From Salinibius halmophilus (GTDB lineage Bacteria > Pseudomonadota > Gammaproteobacteria > Pseudomonadales > Natronospirillaceae): a stretch of 64,000 nucleotides of DNA. Both the position numbers and the translations under genes were made by a program. Below the pieces are notes generated by a model that searched no databases, had not been told where the DNA came from, and saw only the letters and a list, made by a program, of their open reading frames with translations. Position 1 is the first letter of the stretch. The number at the start of each line of letters is the position of its first letter. Positions 46,525-56,537 of this stretch are shown piece after piece. The stretch is from contig NZ_QPEP01000014.1 of the NCBI RefSeq assembly GCF_003577475.1, positions 1 to 64,000 of the forward strand, written 5' to 3'.

Positions 46525-48292
46525 GGTGATTCTCCAGTTGCTGATGTGAGTACATGCGGGCATACCAGCCATCTTCTAGCTGCATTAACTGCTCGTGGGT
46601 GCCCTGCTCGGCGCACTCGCCATCTTTTAAAACAATAATTAGGTCGGCGTCTTGCACAGCACTTAACCGATGGCTTACCACCACCAGGCTGCGCTGGCCT
46701 TGCTCGCCAGCTAACGCTTGCAGAATTCGCCGCTCGGTTTCGTTGTCTACCGCCGATAGGGTGTCGTCTAAACACAGCACAGGGGCATCGCGCATTAGCG
46801 CACGTGCCAAGGCAATGCGTTGGCGCTGACCACCAGAAAGCGTTACCCCTTTTTCACCAACCGTTGTGGCCAAGCCATCCGGCAAACGCTCGATATCGGG
46901 GGCAAGTTCGGCAAGCTGAGCAAATGCCAGCACTTCTTCATCGCTGGCATTTGGTTTGCCGAGGCGAATGTTAGCGGCCAAGCTGTCGGAAAACAGAATT
47001 GGGTCTTGCGGCACCATAGCAAACACATCACGCAGGGTATCCAGGGGATACTCGGTCAAGGGTTTACCCGCCAAGGTAATACGGCCGTCCTGCACATCGT
47101 AGTAGCGCTGAATAAGGCGCAGCAGTGTCGATTTACCTGAACCAGTTGGCCCAACAATGCCAATCATCTGCCCAGTTCGCACCGATAACTGAATATCTTT
47201 TAGTGCTGCGGGCAGATGTGGTTGATAGCGAAATTCTGCAATATCAATGTTCAGTGAATACTCGCTTGGTACTGGCGCTGTGCCGTGGTCTGGCAGGGTA
47301 TCCGGCTCCACTAGCAGCTCGTACAAACGCACGTGTGCCGCAGCACCACGGTGATACACATTTAAGAACCAGCCAAAGGCGAACATTGGCCAAATCAGCA
47401 ACCCTAGGTACAGGTTAAAGCTAGTTAGTTGCCCAATGGTGAGCTGATCTAAGTAAATTAGATAACTACCACCAGCCAAGGCAAGCAAGGTAGAAAAGCC
47501 TAACGAACCTAGAATTAGTGGCTCATAGAGTGCTTCAATGCGCTGAACTTTGGCATTCGAAGCGAAGGTTTTTTCTGCTTGTGCATCGAAGTCACGCTGC
47601 AGAATGCCCTGCAATCCAAGCGCGCGCATCGGACGCAAGCCCGCCAGCGATTCTTGCGTATGATCGTTTAGCGTAGAAAACTGCTCGAGTGCATCTTTGT
47701 AAGACTGCTCCATCCTTACCCCAATGCGGCGAAACACATAGGTCATGATGGGAAATGGAATTAATGCCAAGGCAGCCAAACGCCAATCAACAATGGCAAC
47801 CATCATGATCAGCACAACGGTAAAGGTAAGCAGCCCATCAAAGGCTGCCAACACTGCTTCGCCAGCCGCCATTTCAACGCTGTCTACATCGTTGGTGGCC
47901 CGTGCCATTAAATCGCCGGTGCGATGCTTATTGAAGAACGCTGGGCCTAGTTTGCTCAACCGGTCATACAAATGGCGGCGCAGCGCCACACTTAGCCGGT
48001 AAGAGGTACCAAATAGTTTGGCACGCCAATAATAACGCAAGCCATATCCGGCCAAGCCTAACATCAGCATAAAACCAAAACGCTGCCATAAGCCAGCCGC
48101 GGCAACCTCGCCTGCTTTCAGGTCGTCAATGGTTTTTCCCACCAACCAAGGCAAGGTAATACTAACTACCGACACCGCCATTAACGCCAATAAAGCCATG
48201 GCGTACTTCGGCCAGTTCAAACGAATATAGTTCGCCAACGACGTGGTAAAGCGCGCGTGCAACCACAGTTCGGGTGAAACATTAGGGCGCAT
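46517..48292 (-). CDS. ABC exporter half-transporter, MdlA-like
   Basis: The 591 residues contain a six-helix exporter domain and an ATPase with Walker A GPTGSGKSTL, signature [15 protein letters not shown] and Walker B VLCLDDTLSAVD. In the partner the signature is STGQ rather than SGGQ, so one site of the heterodimer may be degenerate. Walker B here ends in Asp where most have Glu, supporting unequal ATP sites. The pair overlaps by eight bases. Confidence 0.9.
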   Translation of the reverse strand: MRPNVSPELWLHARFTTSLANYIRLNWPKYAMALLALMAVSVVSITLPWLVGKTIDDLKAGEVAAAGLWQRFGFMLMLGLAGYGLRYYWRAKLFGTSYRLSVALRRHLYDRLSKLGPAFFNKHRTGDLMARATNDVDSVEMAAGEAVLAAFDGLLTFTVVLIMMVAIVDWRLAALALIPFPIMTYVFRRIGVRMEQSYKDALEQFSTLNDHTQESLAGLRPMRALGLQGILQRDFDAQAEKTFASNAKVQRIEALYEPLILGSLGFSTLLALAGGSYLIYLDQLTIGQLTSFNLYLGLLIWPMFAFGWFLNVYHRGAAAHVRLYELLVEPDTLPDHGTAPVPSEYSLNIDIAEFRYQPHLPAALKDIQLSVRTGQMIGIVGPTGSGKSTLLRLIQRYYDVQDGRITLAGKPLTEYPLDTLRDVFAMVPQDPILFSDSLAANIRLGKPNASDEEVLAFAQLAELAPDIERLPDGLATTVGEKGVTLSGGQRQRIALARALMRDAPVLCLDDTLSAVDNETERRILQALAGEQGQRSLVVVSHRLSAVQDADLIIVLKDGECAEQGTHEQLMQLEDGWYARMYSHQQLENHLE

Positions 48293-48368
48293 AAGGATAT
48301 CCCTGTTAAATTTTCAATTTGTTAGTTTCCACAAGGGAAGGCACTGTCAAATAGGCTGACAATGTAAT

Positions 48369-48389
48369 AAAAGTGCACTGAGCACTTTT
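48369..48389. terminator. Symmetrical hairpin, possible bidirectional terminator
   Basis: AAAAGTGC-ACTGA-GCACTTTT is a perfect 8-bp stem with T-runs on both strands. It lies in the 286-bp gap between the TPR gene and mdlA-like. What transcript it ends is not clear. Confidence 0.5.
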
Positions 48390-48531
48390 GAAGATCTATG
48401 GCGCGATTGCCAAAGCAAGTCGCTGCGAAACTGTTAAATCAGATACAAAATCACTGATACGTCTCTGCGGTGTTGAGGAGGATTGGGTAAAATTAGCAAA
48501 GCTAGGCGCAGGCTGCACATGAAAGGAGAAC

Positions 48532-48560
48532 AAATGTGAACAAGTCCATGTTCACATTTT
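48532..48560. terminator. Hairpin after the ect-ask-TPR cluster
   Basis: AAATGTGAAC and GTTCACATTT form a 10-bp perfect stem with an eight-base loop. It begins 19 bp after the TPR stop codon. The T-run on the minus strand is broken (ATTTGTT), so it is a moderate terminator candidate. The rest of the gap 48293-48578 holds no gene that I can support. Confidence 0.55.
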
Positions 48561-48578
48561 AATACACACACCCAATGG

Positions 48579-49517
48579 TTAGCTTAACGACAAGGAGTCG
48601 GCCAATGCTTGGAATGAGTCGGTATCCACTAATACGGCCAGCAATGGGTCGTGTAAGGCCTCGTTGTAGTAACTATTTGATAGCTCTACAGCAGTTTTCA
48701 ACGACTGCATGGCCTGTTCGTTGTGCTCCATCATGGCGTAGGCACAGGCAGTTTGATAGTGCGCATGCGCGTGTTCAGGCTCAATCGACAAGGCTTGCTC
48801 ACACAAGTTGAGTGCCCATTGTGGTTCACGCAGCTCCAGTACGTCGTCGGCCTTATGTGTCATGGCTTCTACGTCATCGCGACGCAAACGTAGGATTTGG
48901 TCGTAAATCTCAATGCGCTTCTCGACACTCACTTCTTGCGAGGTACGTAGCCACAATGAGTGGATTTCGTTAGTACGCTCAATCTCGTCGGCGTTTTCTT
49001 TAATCTGCTTACCACGCACTTTAATTTGCGCTTCCATTTTATCTAGGCGCTTTTCATAGGTGGCAACCAGCTCGCGAATTTGCTCATCGGCTAACTTATG
49101 TACTCGATCTTTTACTTCGCGCAGCGAGCTCCACCCTACAAGCACGAGTAGTGACGATGCTCCAGCCAAAATATAGAAGAAGTAAGTAACCGTATTGGTG
49201 GAGTACGACATGGCACGGTCGGCGACTGACAGTTCGCGATCGGTAATTTCTTTGATCAACTCTGCCCGCATACGCTGCTGTTCGTCCCTTAGGTTGCGCA
49301 CTTCATCGATCAAATAACGCTCGATAAACGGGTTATACAAGGGCTCCTCAAGCGACTCAACACGCTCAAGCACATCCGCTTCACTGGCGCTTTCTACCAT
49401 GGGAGTCGGCTCAGTGGTGACAGTTATATTTTCTTCTTGCCCAAATGCAACAGGCGCCACGAGGGCGCCTGCAAGTGCAATGAGCAATCTATATTTGTTT
49501 AGATTGATGCGGCACAT
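48579..49517 (-). CDS. TPR-containing membrane protein, last gene of the ectoine cluster
   Basis: The 312 residues begin with a signal-like hydrophobic segment (about 10-25), then a charged coiled segment, a membrane helix (about 110-130), a second coiled coil (about 135-185) and TPR-like repeats (QWALNLCEQALSIEPEHAHAHYQTACAYAMME, shown in part). It overlaps ask by 19 bp, and the hydrophobic leader leaves little room for a later start. No ribosome site is obvious, which fits coupled translation. I do not know it as an ectoine gene. Confidence 0.7.
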   Translation of the reverse strand: MCRINLNKYRLLIALAGALVAPVAFGQEENITVTTEPTPMVESASEADVLERVESLEEPLYNPFIERYLIDEVRNLRDEQQRMRAELIKEITDRELSVADRAMSYSTNTVTYFFYILAGASSLLVLVGWSSLREVKDRVHKLADEQIRELVATYEKRLDKMEAQIKVRGKQIKENADEIERTNEIHSLWLRTSQEVSVEKRIEIYDQILRLRRDDVEAMTHKADDVLELREPQWALNLCEQALSIEPEHAHAHYQTACAYAMMEHNEQAMQSLKTAVELSNSYYNEALHDPLLAVLVDTDSFQALADSLSLS

Positions 49518-50932
49518 ATTGCGTAGTCGTGATTATGAGGTTCAATTAAAGCACCGTGGAGGGCACTTACTGCTTTTTCATATTCACTTTCGCCTACTAC
49601 GAAGCGAATGTCCACTTGGCGAGGCACTTGGTGTACCGCCAAGATGTTAAGACCAGCTTCCGACAATGCAGCAACGGCCTTGGCTAACAAACCTGGCACG
49701 GCCAAATCTGAACCAATCGCCGATACCATAGATACTTTGCGTACCGACACTTCAGCCGTGGCATAAGCATCTTTAATAGCTTGCTCGATGCGGCGAGCAT
49801 TCTTTAAGTTGGTATCAACATAATGGGTAATGCTGTTGGCATTCATGTCTTTACCACATGATTTACCATTAAAGCGGCGAATCAACTTCAAGAAAGTTTC
49901 TTCATAACCAGACGACGACACCATTTCTTGATCGAAAATTTCGATGGCAAAAGTATGCGTGCCGGCAATAATCTCAACGCGAGGCTCGCTTGAGATGTAG
50001 TCACCTGTAATCAAGGTACCTGTGTGCTCTGGCTCAAAAGTGTTCTTCACGCGCAGCGGAATTTCTTTTACGCGTAAACCACGTGCCGCTTTCGGGTGAA
50101 TCGCTTCCATACCGAGCATAGAAAGCTGGTCGGCCACGTCGTAGTTAGTACGACCAATCGGTACCACCTTGTCTACGCCTACCACATTCGGGTCAGCTGA
50201 CGACAAGTGATACTCTTTGTGAATAATGGCTTCGCGCGCATCGGTTAGCTCAGCAATTTTACTGAAAGTAATTTCTGAGTAGCCACGATCAAACGTGCGC
50301 ATCAGGCCTTCAGAGCAGTTAGTGTAGCCAGTGATAATTGGCAACTCTTTGCTGAAATCGATGTGTTTAAACGACAGTTTAATCTTGTCGTCCATGTTGT
50401 GTGTTACCTGCTCACGCCAACCTGTTAGGTCAACAAAGCGCGCATTCACACCTTCATTACGCAACAACAATGCAGTGTTGTAAGCCGAGTGTGCTTCACC
50501 AATACCTGCCAGCATTTCACGCACGGTTAACAGGTGGTTATCTAGGTGAAAGTGGCCATACGAACATAAGCGCTGCAGGTCTACTAATGCATTACGCACG
50601 CCTTCAACACGCTCTTGAATAAAGCGATCAGCCTGCTCTAGCATTAGTGGGTCGGGGAATAGCCCTTTGTTAATTTGGCATAGGTACTGCGACAATTGTG
50701 TCATCGCATCACCCCACGCCCAGTCGCTGTCGTTGTTGGTAAACAACGCGTATACGCCAGGCTCATCGGTTTTCTTGTGCTCAAGCAGCTTGTTGGTTAC
50801 GCCGCCGTATGCAGATACAACAAAACCACGATTATATGGATTGTCACGGTCAAGTAAGAAGATGTTGTCACGGCAAGCTTGCCAGTCTGACATCGACGTA
50901 CCGCCGATCTTCTCAATAGTATGTTGGCCCAT
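49499..50932 (-). CDS. ask: Aspartate kinase of the ectoine pathway (Ask_Ect)
   Basis: This 477-residue aspartokinase phosphorylates aspartate. It has the kinase motif KIGGTSMS at the N-terminus and two ACT domains at the C-terminus (VRKVSMVSAIGSDLAV and LNILAVHQVPRQVDIRFVVGESEYE). Its position after ectC marks it as the dedicated, probably feedback-relaxed enzyme that feeds ectoine synthesis. The 168-bp gap after ectC contains an AAAAGCA..TGCTTTT inverted repeat but no gene. Confidence 0.92.
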   Translation of the reverse strand: MGQHTIEKIGGTSMSDWQACRDNIFLLDRDNPYNRGFVVSAYGGVTNKLLEHKKTDEPGVYALFTNNDSDWAWGDAMTQLSQYLCQINKGLFPDPLMLEQADRFIQERVEGVRNALVDLQRLCSYGHFHLDNHLLTVREMLAGIGEAHSAYNTALLLRNEGVNARFVDLTGWREQVTHNMDDKIKLSFKHIDFSKELPIITGYTNCSEGLMRTFDRGYSEITFSKIAELTDAREAIIHKEYHLSSADPNVVGVDKVVPIGRTNYDVADQLSMLGMEAIHPKAARGLRVKEIPLRVKNTFEPEHTGTLITGDYISSEPRVEIIAGTHTFAIEIFDQEMVSSSGYEETFLKLIRRFNGKSCGKDMNANSITHYVDTNLKNARRIEQAIKDAYATAEVSVRKVSMVSAIGSDLAVPGLLAKAVAALSEAGLNILAVHQVPRQVDIRFVVGESEYEKAVSALHGALIEPHNHDYAICAASI

Positions 50933-51100
50933 CTTGATGCCCTATGTCTAAATTCTGCGTTGGCTTGCGCCAACTGTGCTTGTCACAGATGCGAAATATA
51001 CACCGAAGTTGACAAAAGCAGTGACTATTTTTTTGTCACCTTCGGTTGCTTTTCCGCAAAGTCTAAGAAATTGCTAAATAAAACTGATTTATCGCAACGC

Positions 51101-51499
51101 TTAGTCGGTGACAGACTCGGCTTCAAGTGGGTATACGCCGTTCTCGTCGTGGTGTTCACGCCCGTGCAATGGCGGGTTGAATACACAAGCAAGCTGCATT
51201 TCTTTTGACGCGCGTAGCAAATGCTTGTCGTGCTTATCTAAGATGTAAACCGTGCCTGGCTCAATCTTGTGGATTTTGCCATCCGCAACGGTTTCTACTT
51301 CCCCTTCACCACTAATGCAGTAAACCGTTTCTAAGTGGTTTTGGTAGTGGATCGGCGTTTCAGTGCCAGCATAAATAGTTGTGATGTGAAACGAGAAGCC
51401 CATGTTGTCGTCTTTTAATGACAATCGAACTGAGTTCCAGTTTTCTGATTTCATCTGGCGTTCGGTATCAATGCAATCTTGCAATTTACGTACGATCAT
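51101..51499 (-). CDS. ectC: L-ectoine synthase EctC
   Basis: EctC cyclises N-gamma-acetyl-diaminobutyrate to ectoine. From ATG 51499 the product is 132 residues, the usual length, with the cupin residues in [20 protein letters not shown] and the C-terminal [19 protein letters not shown]. The frame extends 17 codons upstream but that part is not family-like. Confidence 0.97.
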   Translation of the reverse strand: MIVRKLQDCIDTERQMKSENWNSVRLSLKDDNMGFSFHITTIYAGTETPIHYQNHLETVYCISGEGEVETVADGKIHKIEPGTVYILDKHDKHLLRASKEMQLACVFNPPLHGREHHDENGVYPLEAESVTD

Positions 51500-51579
51500 T
51501 TTTTTAAACCCAAAAAATCTGGGCCTGCTGCAATACATGCAGCAAGCCAATTAATCTAAAAGTTAGCCTTCAATTATAC

Positions 51580-52848
51580 TTAAGCGTCGAAGTGCTTCTT
51601 GCTACCCAAAACTTTTTTCACTGCTGCTTCAAGAATGTCTAGACCTTCGTTTAGGTCGTCTTCAGCAACGATTAGCGGGATCAAGCACTTAACAACCTGA
51701 TCTTCGCTACCAGAGGTTTCGATGATTAGGTTGTTTTGGAAACATTCGGCAGTAATCTCTGCGGCAATGTCACCATTTGGCATTTCAATGCCACGCATGA
51801 AGCCACGGCCTTTCATGTTGATCTGTTCTGGGTATTGATCAGTGATCGCTTGTAAACGATCTTTCAGAATATCGCACTTAGCGCGTACAGCATTGATAAA
51901 GCGATCATCTGCCCAGTAGTGCTCAATGGTTTTCGTCGCTGTCACAAACGCAAGGTTGTTACCGCGGAAGGTACCGTTGTGCTCGCCTGGCGAGAAAATG
52001 TCTAGTTCAGGTTTCAACAGCATGATGGCGAAAGGCAAACCATAACCAGATAGAGACTTCGAACAAGTGATCATGTCTGGTGAGATACCAGCCGCTTCAA
52101 AGGCGAAGAAGTCACCTGAACGACCATTACCTGACTGAATGTCATCAGCAATCAATAAAATGTCGTGCTTGCGGCACAAGCGCTCAAGGCCTTGCATCCA
52201 CTCAACTGATGCAGCCGTTAGACCACCTTCACCTTGAATTGGCTCAAAGATCGCTGCTGCTGGCTTATCGTAACCAGATGAAGGATCAGACAATAGTTTG
52301 TCAATCATCGCAATGGTGTCGATATCTTTGCCGTAATAGCCCTCAAACGGGGCACGTTGAACACCCACTGCAGGAATGCCTGCACCAGAGCGCTTGCTTG
52401 AGTTACCAGTGATACCCAAGGCGCCCAGCGTGCAGCCATGGAAACCGTTGGTGAACGACAAAATGTCGGTACGACCGGTTTTCTTACGTGCAATCTTTAG
52501 TGCCGCTTCTACTGCGTTAGTACCCGTTGGGCCGGTGAACATGATTTTGTATTCCATGTCACGTGGCTCAAGAATGTGCGATTGGAATGCATTCAAGAAT
52601 GATTCTTTCGCTTCTGTGTACATGTCTAGGCCATGCGTCACGCCATCTTGCTGAATGTACTCAAGCAATGCTGCTTTTAGTACTGGGTTGTTGTGGCCGT
52701 AGTTCAATGTACCAGCGCCCGCTAAGAAATCGATGTAGCGCGTGCCATCAGTGGTAAACAGCGACGCTTCACGCGCTTGGCTGAACACTACTGGGAATGA
52801 GCGACAATATGAACGTACCGATGATTCGACTTGCTGAAAAATTTCCAT
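51580..52848 (-). CDS. ectB: Diaminobutyrate-2-oxoglutarate transaminase EctB
   Basis: EctB transfers an amino group from glutamate to aspartate semialdehyde, giving L-2,4-diaminobutyrate. The 422 residues show class III aminotransferase features: [28 protein letters not shown] and the PLP lysine in [12 protein letters not shown]. It lies 23 bp after ectA and 80 bp before ectC. Confidence 0.97.
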   Translation of the reverse strand: MEIFQQVESSVRSYCRSFPVVFSQAREASLFTTDGTRYIDFLAGAGTLNYGHNNPVLKAALLEYIQQDGVTHGLDMYTEAKESFLNAFQSHILEPRDMEYKIMFTGPTGTNAVEAALKIARKKTGRTDILSFTNGFHGCTLGALGITGNSSKRSGAGIPAVGVQRAPFEGYYGKDIDTIAMIDKLLSDPSSGYDKPAAAIFEPIQGEGGLTAASVEWMQGLERLCRKHDILLIADDIQSGNGRSGDFFAFEAAGISPDMITCSKSLSGYGLPFAIMLLKPELDIFSPGEHNGTFRGNNLAFVTATKTIEHYWADDRFINAVRAKCDILKDRLQAITDQYPEQINMKGRGFMRGIEMPNGDIAAEITAECFQNNLIIETSGSEDQVVKCLIPLIVAEDDLNEGLDILEAAVKKVLGSKKHFDA

Positions 52849-52871
52849 GATAAATATCCTCTATAAATCTA

Positions 52872-53387
52872 TTAAGACGCTGGAGCTGGACGGACAATCG
52901 GTCCGATACGGTGCAGCAGCTCACTGTCGTGTTGATCTTTGAAATGGCGTTGACGATCAAAAAACTCATTGACGTCATGCTCAGCTTGATAGCGCCGCGC
53001 AAACGCTTGGAAGAGTCGCTGCGAAGCATCGTTATCCGCCGTGATGGTGGTTTCGATGTAGCGAACTTCGTTCAATGCAGGCCGGCTCAAAATCTCGTCT
53101 AACATTTTGCTTGCTAGACCTTGGCCACGCGCTCGGGAATCGACCGCAACCTGCCAGACAAACAGAGTGTCAGGTGCAGCAGGTTTTTGGTACGCAGAGA
53201 TGAAGCCATAGACGTCTTGCTCGTCAGAGCTCGCCGAGGCAATCACACAGGTGTCCGAGAAGTGCGTGCATTGAAGCAGATTACAGTAGGAGGAATTGGG
53301 GTCGAGTGGTTGGCATCGGTCGATCAACTGATGCACTGACATGCCGTCAGTTGCGTTCGGTGATCTAAGCCTAATGTCAGATTCCAT
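52872..53387 (-). CDS. ectA: Diaminobutyrate acetyltransferase EctA
   Basis: EctA is a GNAT-fold enzyme that acetylates diaminobutyrate at the gamma nitrogen. From ATG 53387 it has 171 residues with DPNSSYCNLLQCTHFSDTC, the acetyl-CoA loop ARGQGLASKM and VRYIETTITADNDASQ. The frame extends 38 codons upstream but those residues are not family-like. It heads the ectABC-ask-TPR set. Confidence 0.95.
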   Translation of the reverse strand: MESDIRLRSPNATDGMSVHQLIDRCQPLDPNSSYCNLLQCTHFSDTCVIASASSDEQDVYGFISAYQKPAAPDTLFVWQVAVDSRARGQGLASKMLDEILSRPALNEVRYIETTITADNDASQRLFQAFARRYQAEHDVNEFFDRQRHFKDQHDSELLHRIGPIVRPAPAS

Positions 53388-53417
53388 GTTTAGTACGATG
53401 GTTAGAATGTATTGACT

Positions 53418-53447
53418 ACTATATGTTATTTCGTAGTTTAATTTCAA
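53418..53447 (-). promoter_or_regulatory. Candidate sigma-70 promoter of the ect cluster
   Basis: On the minus strand TTGAAA (53447-53442), 18 bp and TATAGT (53423-53418) lie about 30 bp upstream of the ectA start codon. The surrounding 53388-53702 region is AT-rich and otherwise holds only the divergent cheW leader. No EctR-type regulator gene is present in the window. Confidence 0.45.
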
Positions 53448-53702
53448 CTCTAAATACTTATTGGTTAACAAATAGCCACATTTTGAGAAACAAACCAACA
53501 AAACTGGTCATCGCCTGTTGCTTTGCAACAAGCCAATACAACCACAGCCAAGCCCGTAACCTAGGCATGTTCAAATGATTGGCGAGGGTTGGTAAATTTT
53601 TATTGGAAAACTCGCAAAATACGCAATGCTGTGCCTTACTTATAGAGTAGTGGCACTTCACTACCCGAAGCCTATTAATAATTACTTAGTGTTGAAAATT
53701 TT

Positions 53703-54134
53703 ATGTCTGATGAAACCGATCTATGGCTAAGTTTTAAAGTGGGTGAACAATGGTTCGCGCAATCTGTGATTGGCATACGCGACATTGTCCCGTGCCCAGA
53801 GATCAACCCAGTTCCGGGCTCTGATTTGGATGTAGTTGGCATTGTAGATGTGCGCGGCACATCCATTGTTGTGCATGACCTCGCTAGGCTGATGAACGCG
53901 CCAGCTATTAGTGACTCACCACAACTACTAACATTTGAGCTGGAAGACAGCTTGCAGGCTATTCGTATTACCGAAGCGGGTGAAATTTTTCGAGCACCTC
54001 AAGACAGCATCGAGTCAGTCGGCAATGATCGAGAAGGCGTGCGCGGCACTATTCTCTACCAAGATCATCAGTATATTGTGCTCGACTTAATGCGACTCCT
54101 CGAGCCGCATACCGCTGAGCATGACCCTGACTAA
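53703..54134 (+). CDS. CheW-domain protein
   Basis: The 143-residue CheW-type protein reads WLSFKVGEQWFAQSV at the start, then IVDVRGTSIVVHDLARLM and the closing QYIVLDLMRLLE. CheW couples receptors to CheA-type kinases. It stands alone with a strong terminator behind it, so it is not in a chemotaxis operon. The sequence is shorter between strands than typical CheW, which may affect partner choice. Confidence 0.85.
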   Translation: MSDETDLWLSFKVGEQWFAQSVIGIRDIVPCPEINPVPGSDLDVVGIVDVRGTSIVVHDLARLMNAPAISDSPQLLTFELEDSLQAIRITEAGEIFRAPQDSIESVGNDREGVRGTILYQDHQYIVLDLMRLLEPHTAEHDPD

Positions 54135-54152
54135 ACCTTTGACTTACACACT

Positions 54153-54182
54153 AAAAAGGCGCCCTATCGGCGCCTTTTTTTT
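54153..54182. terminator. Bidirectional terminator between cheW and metF
   Basis: AAAAAGGCGCC-CTATC-GGCGCCTTTTTTTT has a 7-bp GC-rich stem plus A/T flanks, giving a T-run on both strands. It serves cheW and the convergent metF. Confidence 0.92.
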
Positions 54183-54204
54183 GTTTTCGTTGTGGCAAGT
54201 AACC

Positions 54205-55071
54205 CTAAATAATTTCAACGTCTTCTTGCTGGTGTATGCGCAAGCCGAGGTTTTCCATGATATTCAGCGTTGGTTCTGACTTATTCATTGTATAGAAATG
54301 AATGCCTGGGGCTCCGCCATCAATCAGACAACCCGTAAGTTCGGTCACCACTTCTTCGCCAAACTTCTGAATGCTTTCCACATCATCGCCATAGCTTTCT
54401 AATTGCTTGCGAATCCAACGTGGAATCTCTGCACCACATGCATCTGAGAAGCGAGCAAGATTGCTATAGTTAATGATTGGCATGATGCCTGGAATAATTG
54501 GAATATCCACCCCACGCTTTTGCACCTGCTCTACAAAGTGGAAGTAAGCGTCTGGATTAAAAAAGTATTGCGTTAAAGCTGAGTCGGCACCGGCTTTCGC
54601 TTTAGTGACGAAGTTTTCGATATCGGCATTGAAGTTAGGCGCCTGCGGGTGCATTTCTGGGTAGGCAGCCACTTCGAGCTTAAATACATCACCGTAATGT
54701 TCTTTTAGAAACGCTACAAGGTCACTAGCGTAACGAAATTCACCGGTACCGCCCACCGTACCACTTGGCAGGTCGCCACGCAGTGCAACAATGCGATTAA
54801 CGCCAATGTCTTTGTATTTGCCTAACAGTTCATGCAAGCCTTCCACCGTTGCGCCCACACAGGTTAGGTGTGGCGCTGTCGCGGTTTCCATTGCATTAAA
54901 CTCAGCCACAGTTTTGAACGTGCGATCTTGCGTTGAACCACCAGCACCATAGGTTACCGAGAAGAAATTAGGCACTTCCTCTGCCAACTCACTGCGCACT
55001 TTGCGCAAGTTTTCCATGCCTTTGTCGGTCTTCGGTGGGAAGAATTCGAAAGACACTGTTAATTCAGACAT
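54205..55071 (-). CDS. metF: Methylenetetrahydrofolate reductase MetF
   Basis: MetF makes 5-methyltetrahydrofolate for homocysteine methylation. From ATG 55071, with AGGAG seven bases upstream, the protein has 288 residues with SFEFFPPKT, GAGGSTQDRTF and ALRGDLP, all typical of the bacterial FAD enzyme. It follows ahcY by 60 bp and is under the same SAH riboswitch. Confidence 0.96.
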   Translation of the reverse strand: MSELTVSFEFFPPKTDKGMENLRKVRSELAEEVPNFFSVTYGAGGSTQDRTFKTVAEFNAMETATAPHLTCVGATVEGLHELLGKYKDIGVNRIVALRGDLPSGTVGGTGEFRYASDLVAFLKEHYGDVFKLEVAAYPEMHPQAPNFNADIENFVTKAKAGADSALTQYFFNPDAYFHFVEQVQKRGVDIPIIPGIMPIINYSNLARFSDACGAEIPRWIRKQLESYGDDVESIQKFGEEVVTELTGCLIDGGAPGIHFYTMNKSEPTLNIMENLGLRIHQQEDVEII

Positions 55072-55091
55072 GTTACTTCTCCTAAATAGTT

Positions 55092-55111
55092 GGTGCGCCA
55101 GGCGGCGCACC
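55092..55111 (-). other. Strong hairpin between ahcY and metF
   Basis: GGTGCGCC and GGCGCACC form a perfect 8-bp stem with a four-base loop in the 60-bp spacer. There is no T-run, so it is more likely an mRNA stabiliser or processing point than a terminator. Confidence 0.5.
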
Positions 55112-55131
55112 GATCAACTTATGGGCTGATC

Positions 55132-56514
55132 TTAGTACTTATAGCTTTCTGGCTTGAATGGGCCGTCAACTGGTACATTAATATAAGCCGCTTGCTCTTT
55201 GGTTAACGTGGTAATCACACCGCCGAAGCCACGCACCATCTCTGCTGCCACTTCTTCATCTAGCTTCTTCGGTAGCACTTTCACATACAAGCCTTTTGCT
55301 TTTTCACCAGCAGGTAGTTCGGCAAACTTATGCTCGAACAAGTACATTTGTGCTAATACTTGGTTAGCAAACGAACCATCCATAATACGCGATGGGTGAC
55401 CTGTTGCATTGCCTAGGTTCACTAGTCGGCCTTCAGACAACAGGATGATGTAGTCTTCACGACCTTCAGCTCGGTAAACGCGGTGCACCTGTGGTTTCAC
55501 TTCTTCCCACTTCCAGTTTTCGCGCATGAACTTGGTGTCGATTTCGTTGTCGAAGTGACCAATGTTACATACCACAGCATGCTTTTTAACTTTCTGTAGC
55601 ATGTTTTTGTCACAAACATCGTAGTTACCGGTTGTGGTAACAATTAGATCTGTGTCACCTAGCAGGGCTTCATTGATGCAATCTAGCTCACCCGTGTTGA
55701 TACCGTTTTTGTATGGTGATACCACTTCAAAACCGTCCATGCACGCTTGCATAGCACAGATTGGGTCCGCTTCGGTTACACGAACAATCATGCCTTCTTG
55801 GCGAAGTGATTGCGCTGAGCCTTTACCAACGTCACCATAACCGATCACCAAGGCTTTTTTACCCGCAAGTAGGTGGTCAGTTGCACGCTTGATGGCGTCG
55901 TTTAATGAGTGACGGCAACCATATTTGTTGTCGTTCTTCGACTTAGTCACCGCGTCGTTTACGTTGATCGCAGGCACTTTCAATGTGCCTTTTTCTAGCA
56001 TTTCTAGTAGACGGTGCACACCAGTCGTCGTCTCTTCTGAGATACCGTGGATGCTGTCGAGCATTGCTGCATACTCGTTGTGTAGTACTTCAGTTAGGTC
56101 ACCACCGTCATCCAAGATTAGGTTTGGCTGCCAACCGTCGACGTCTGCACCAATGGTTTTGTGTAGACACCAAACGTATTCTTCTTCGGTTTCGCCTTTC
56201 CAAGCGAATACAGGGATACCACGTGCAGCAATTGCCGCTGCTGCGTGATCCTGCGTAGAGAAGATGTTACAGCTAGACCAGCGAACCTCAGCGCCAAGCT
56301 CAACGAGCGTTTCAATCAGCACGGCTGTTTGGATTGTCATGTGGATACAACCCATGATGCGAGCGCCAGCTAGTGGCTGTTCAGCTTTGTATTTGCGGCG
56401 CAATGCCATGAGTGCAGGCATTTCAGTTTCAGCGATTTCAATTTCACGGCGACCAAAGTCGGCTAGGTTGATATCTGCAACTTTGTAATCAGTAAAGTTT
56501 TCCGGTGCAGTCAT
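55132..56514 (-). CDS. ahcY: S-adenosylhomocysteine hydrolase AhcY
   Basis: AhcY splits SAH into adenosine and homocysteine, removing the inhibitor formed by methyltransferases. The 460 residues contain [17 protein letters not shown], the NAD-binding [12 protein letters not shown] and the C-terminal KPESYKY. It lies directly behind an SAH riboswitch and ahead of metF. Confidence 0.97.
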   Translation of the reverse strand: MTAPENFTDYKVADINLADFGRREIEIAETEMPALMALRRKYKAEQPLAGARIMGCIHMTIQTAVLIETLVELGAEVRWSSCNIFSTQDHAAAAIAARGIPVFAWKGETEEEYVWCLHKTIGADVDGWQPNLILDDGGDLTEVLHNEYAAMLDSIHGISEETTTGVHRLLEMLEKGTLKVPAINVNDAVTKSKNDNKYGCRHSLNDAIKRATDHLLAGKKALVIGYGDVGKGSAQSLRQEGMIVRVTEADPICAMQACMDGFEVVSPYKNGINTGELDCINEALLGDTDLIVTTTGNYDVCDKNMLQKVKKHAVVCNIGHFDNEIDTKFMRENWKWEEVKPQVHRVYRAEGREDYIILLSEGRLVNLGNATGHPSRIMDGSFANQVLAQMYLFEHKFAELPAGEKAKGLYVKVLPKKLDEEVAAEMVRGFGGVITTLTKEQAAYINVPVDGPFKPESYKY

Positions 56515-56537
56515 TAGATAGTCTCCAATTGTTTGAA

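Noticed and set aside
48522-48540. ATG-TGA start-stop pair behind a good AGGAG site
   Set aside because: Such minimal ORFs can regulate, but no downstream plus-strand gene exists here; likely chance within a hairpin.
48532-48560. TGTGA..TCACA as a Crp site
   Set aside because: The spacer is 12 bp and not 6, so it does not fit Crp; a hairpin terminator is simpler.
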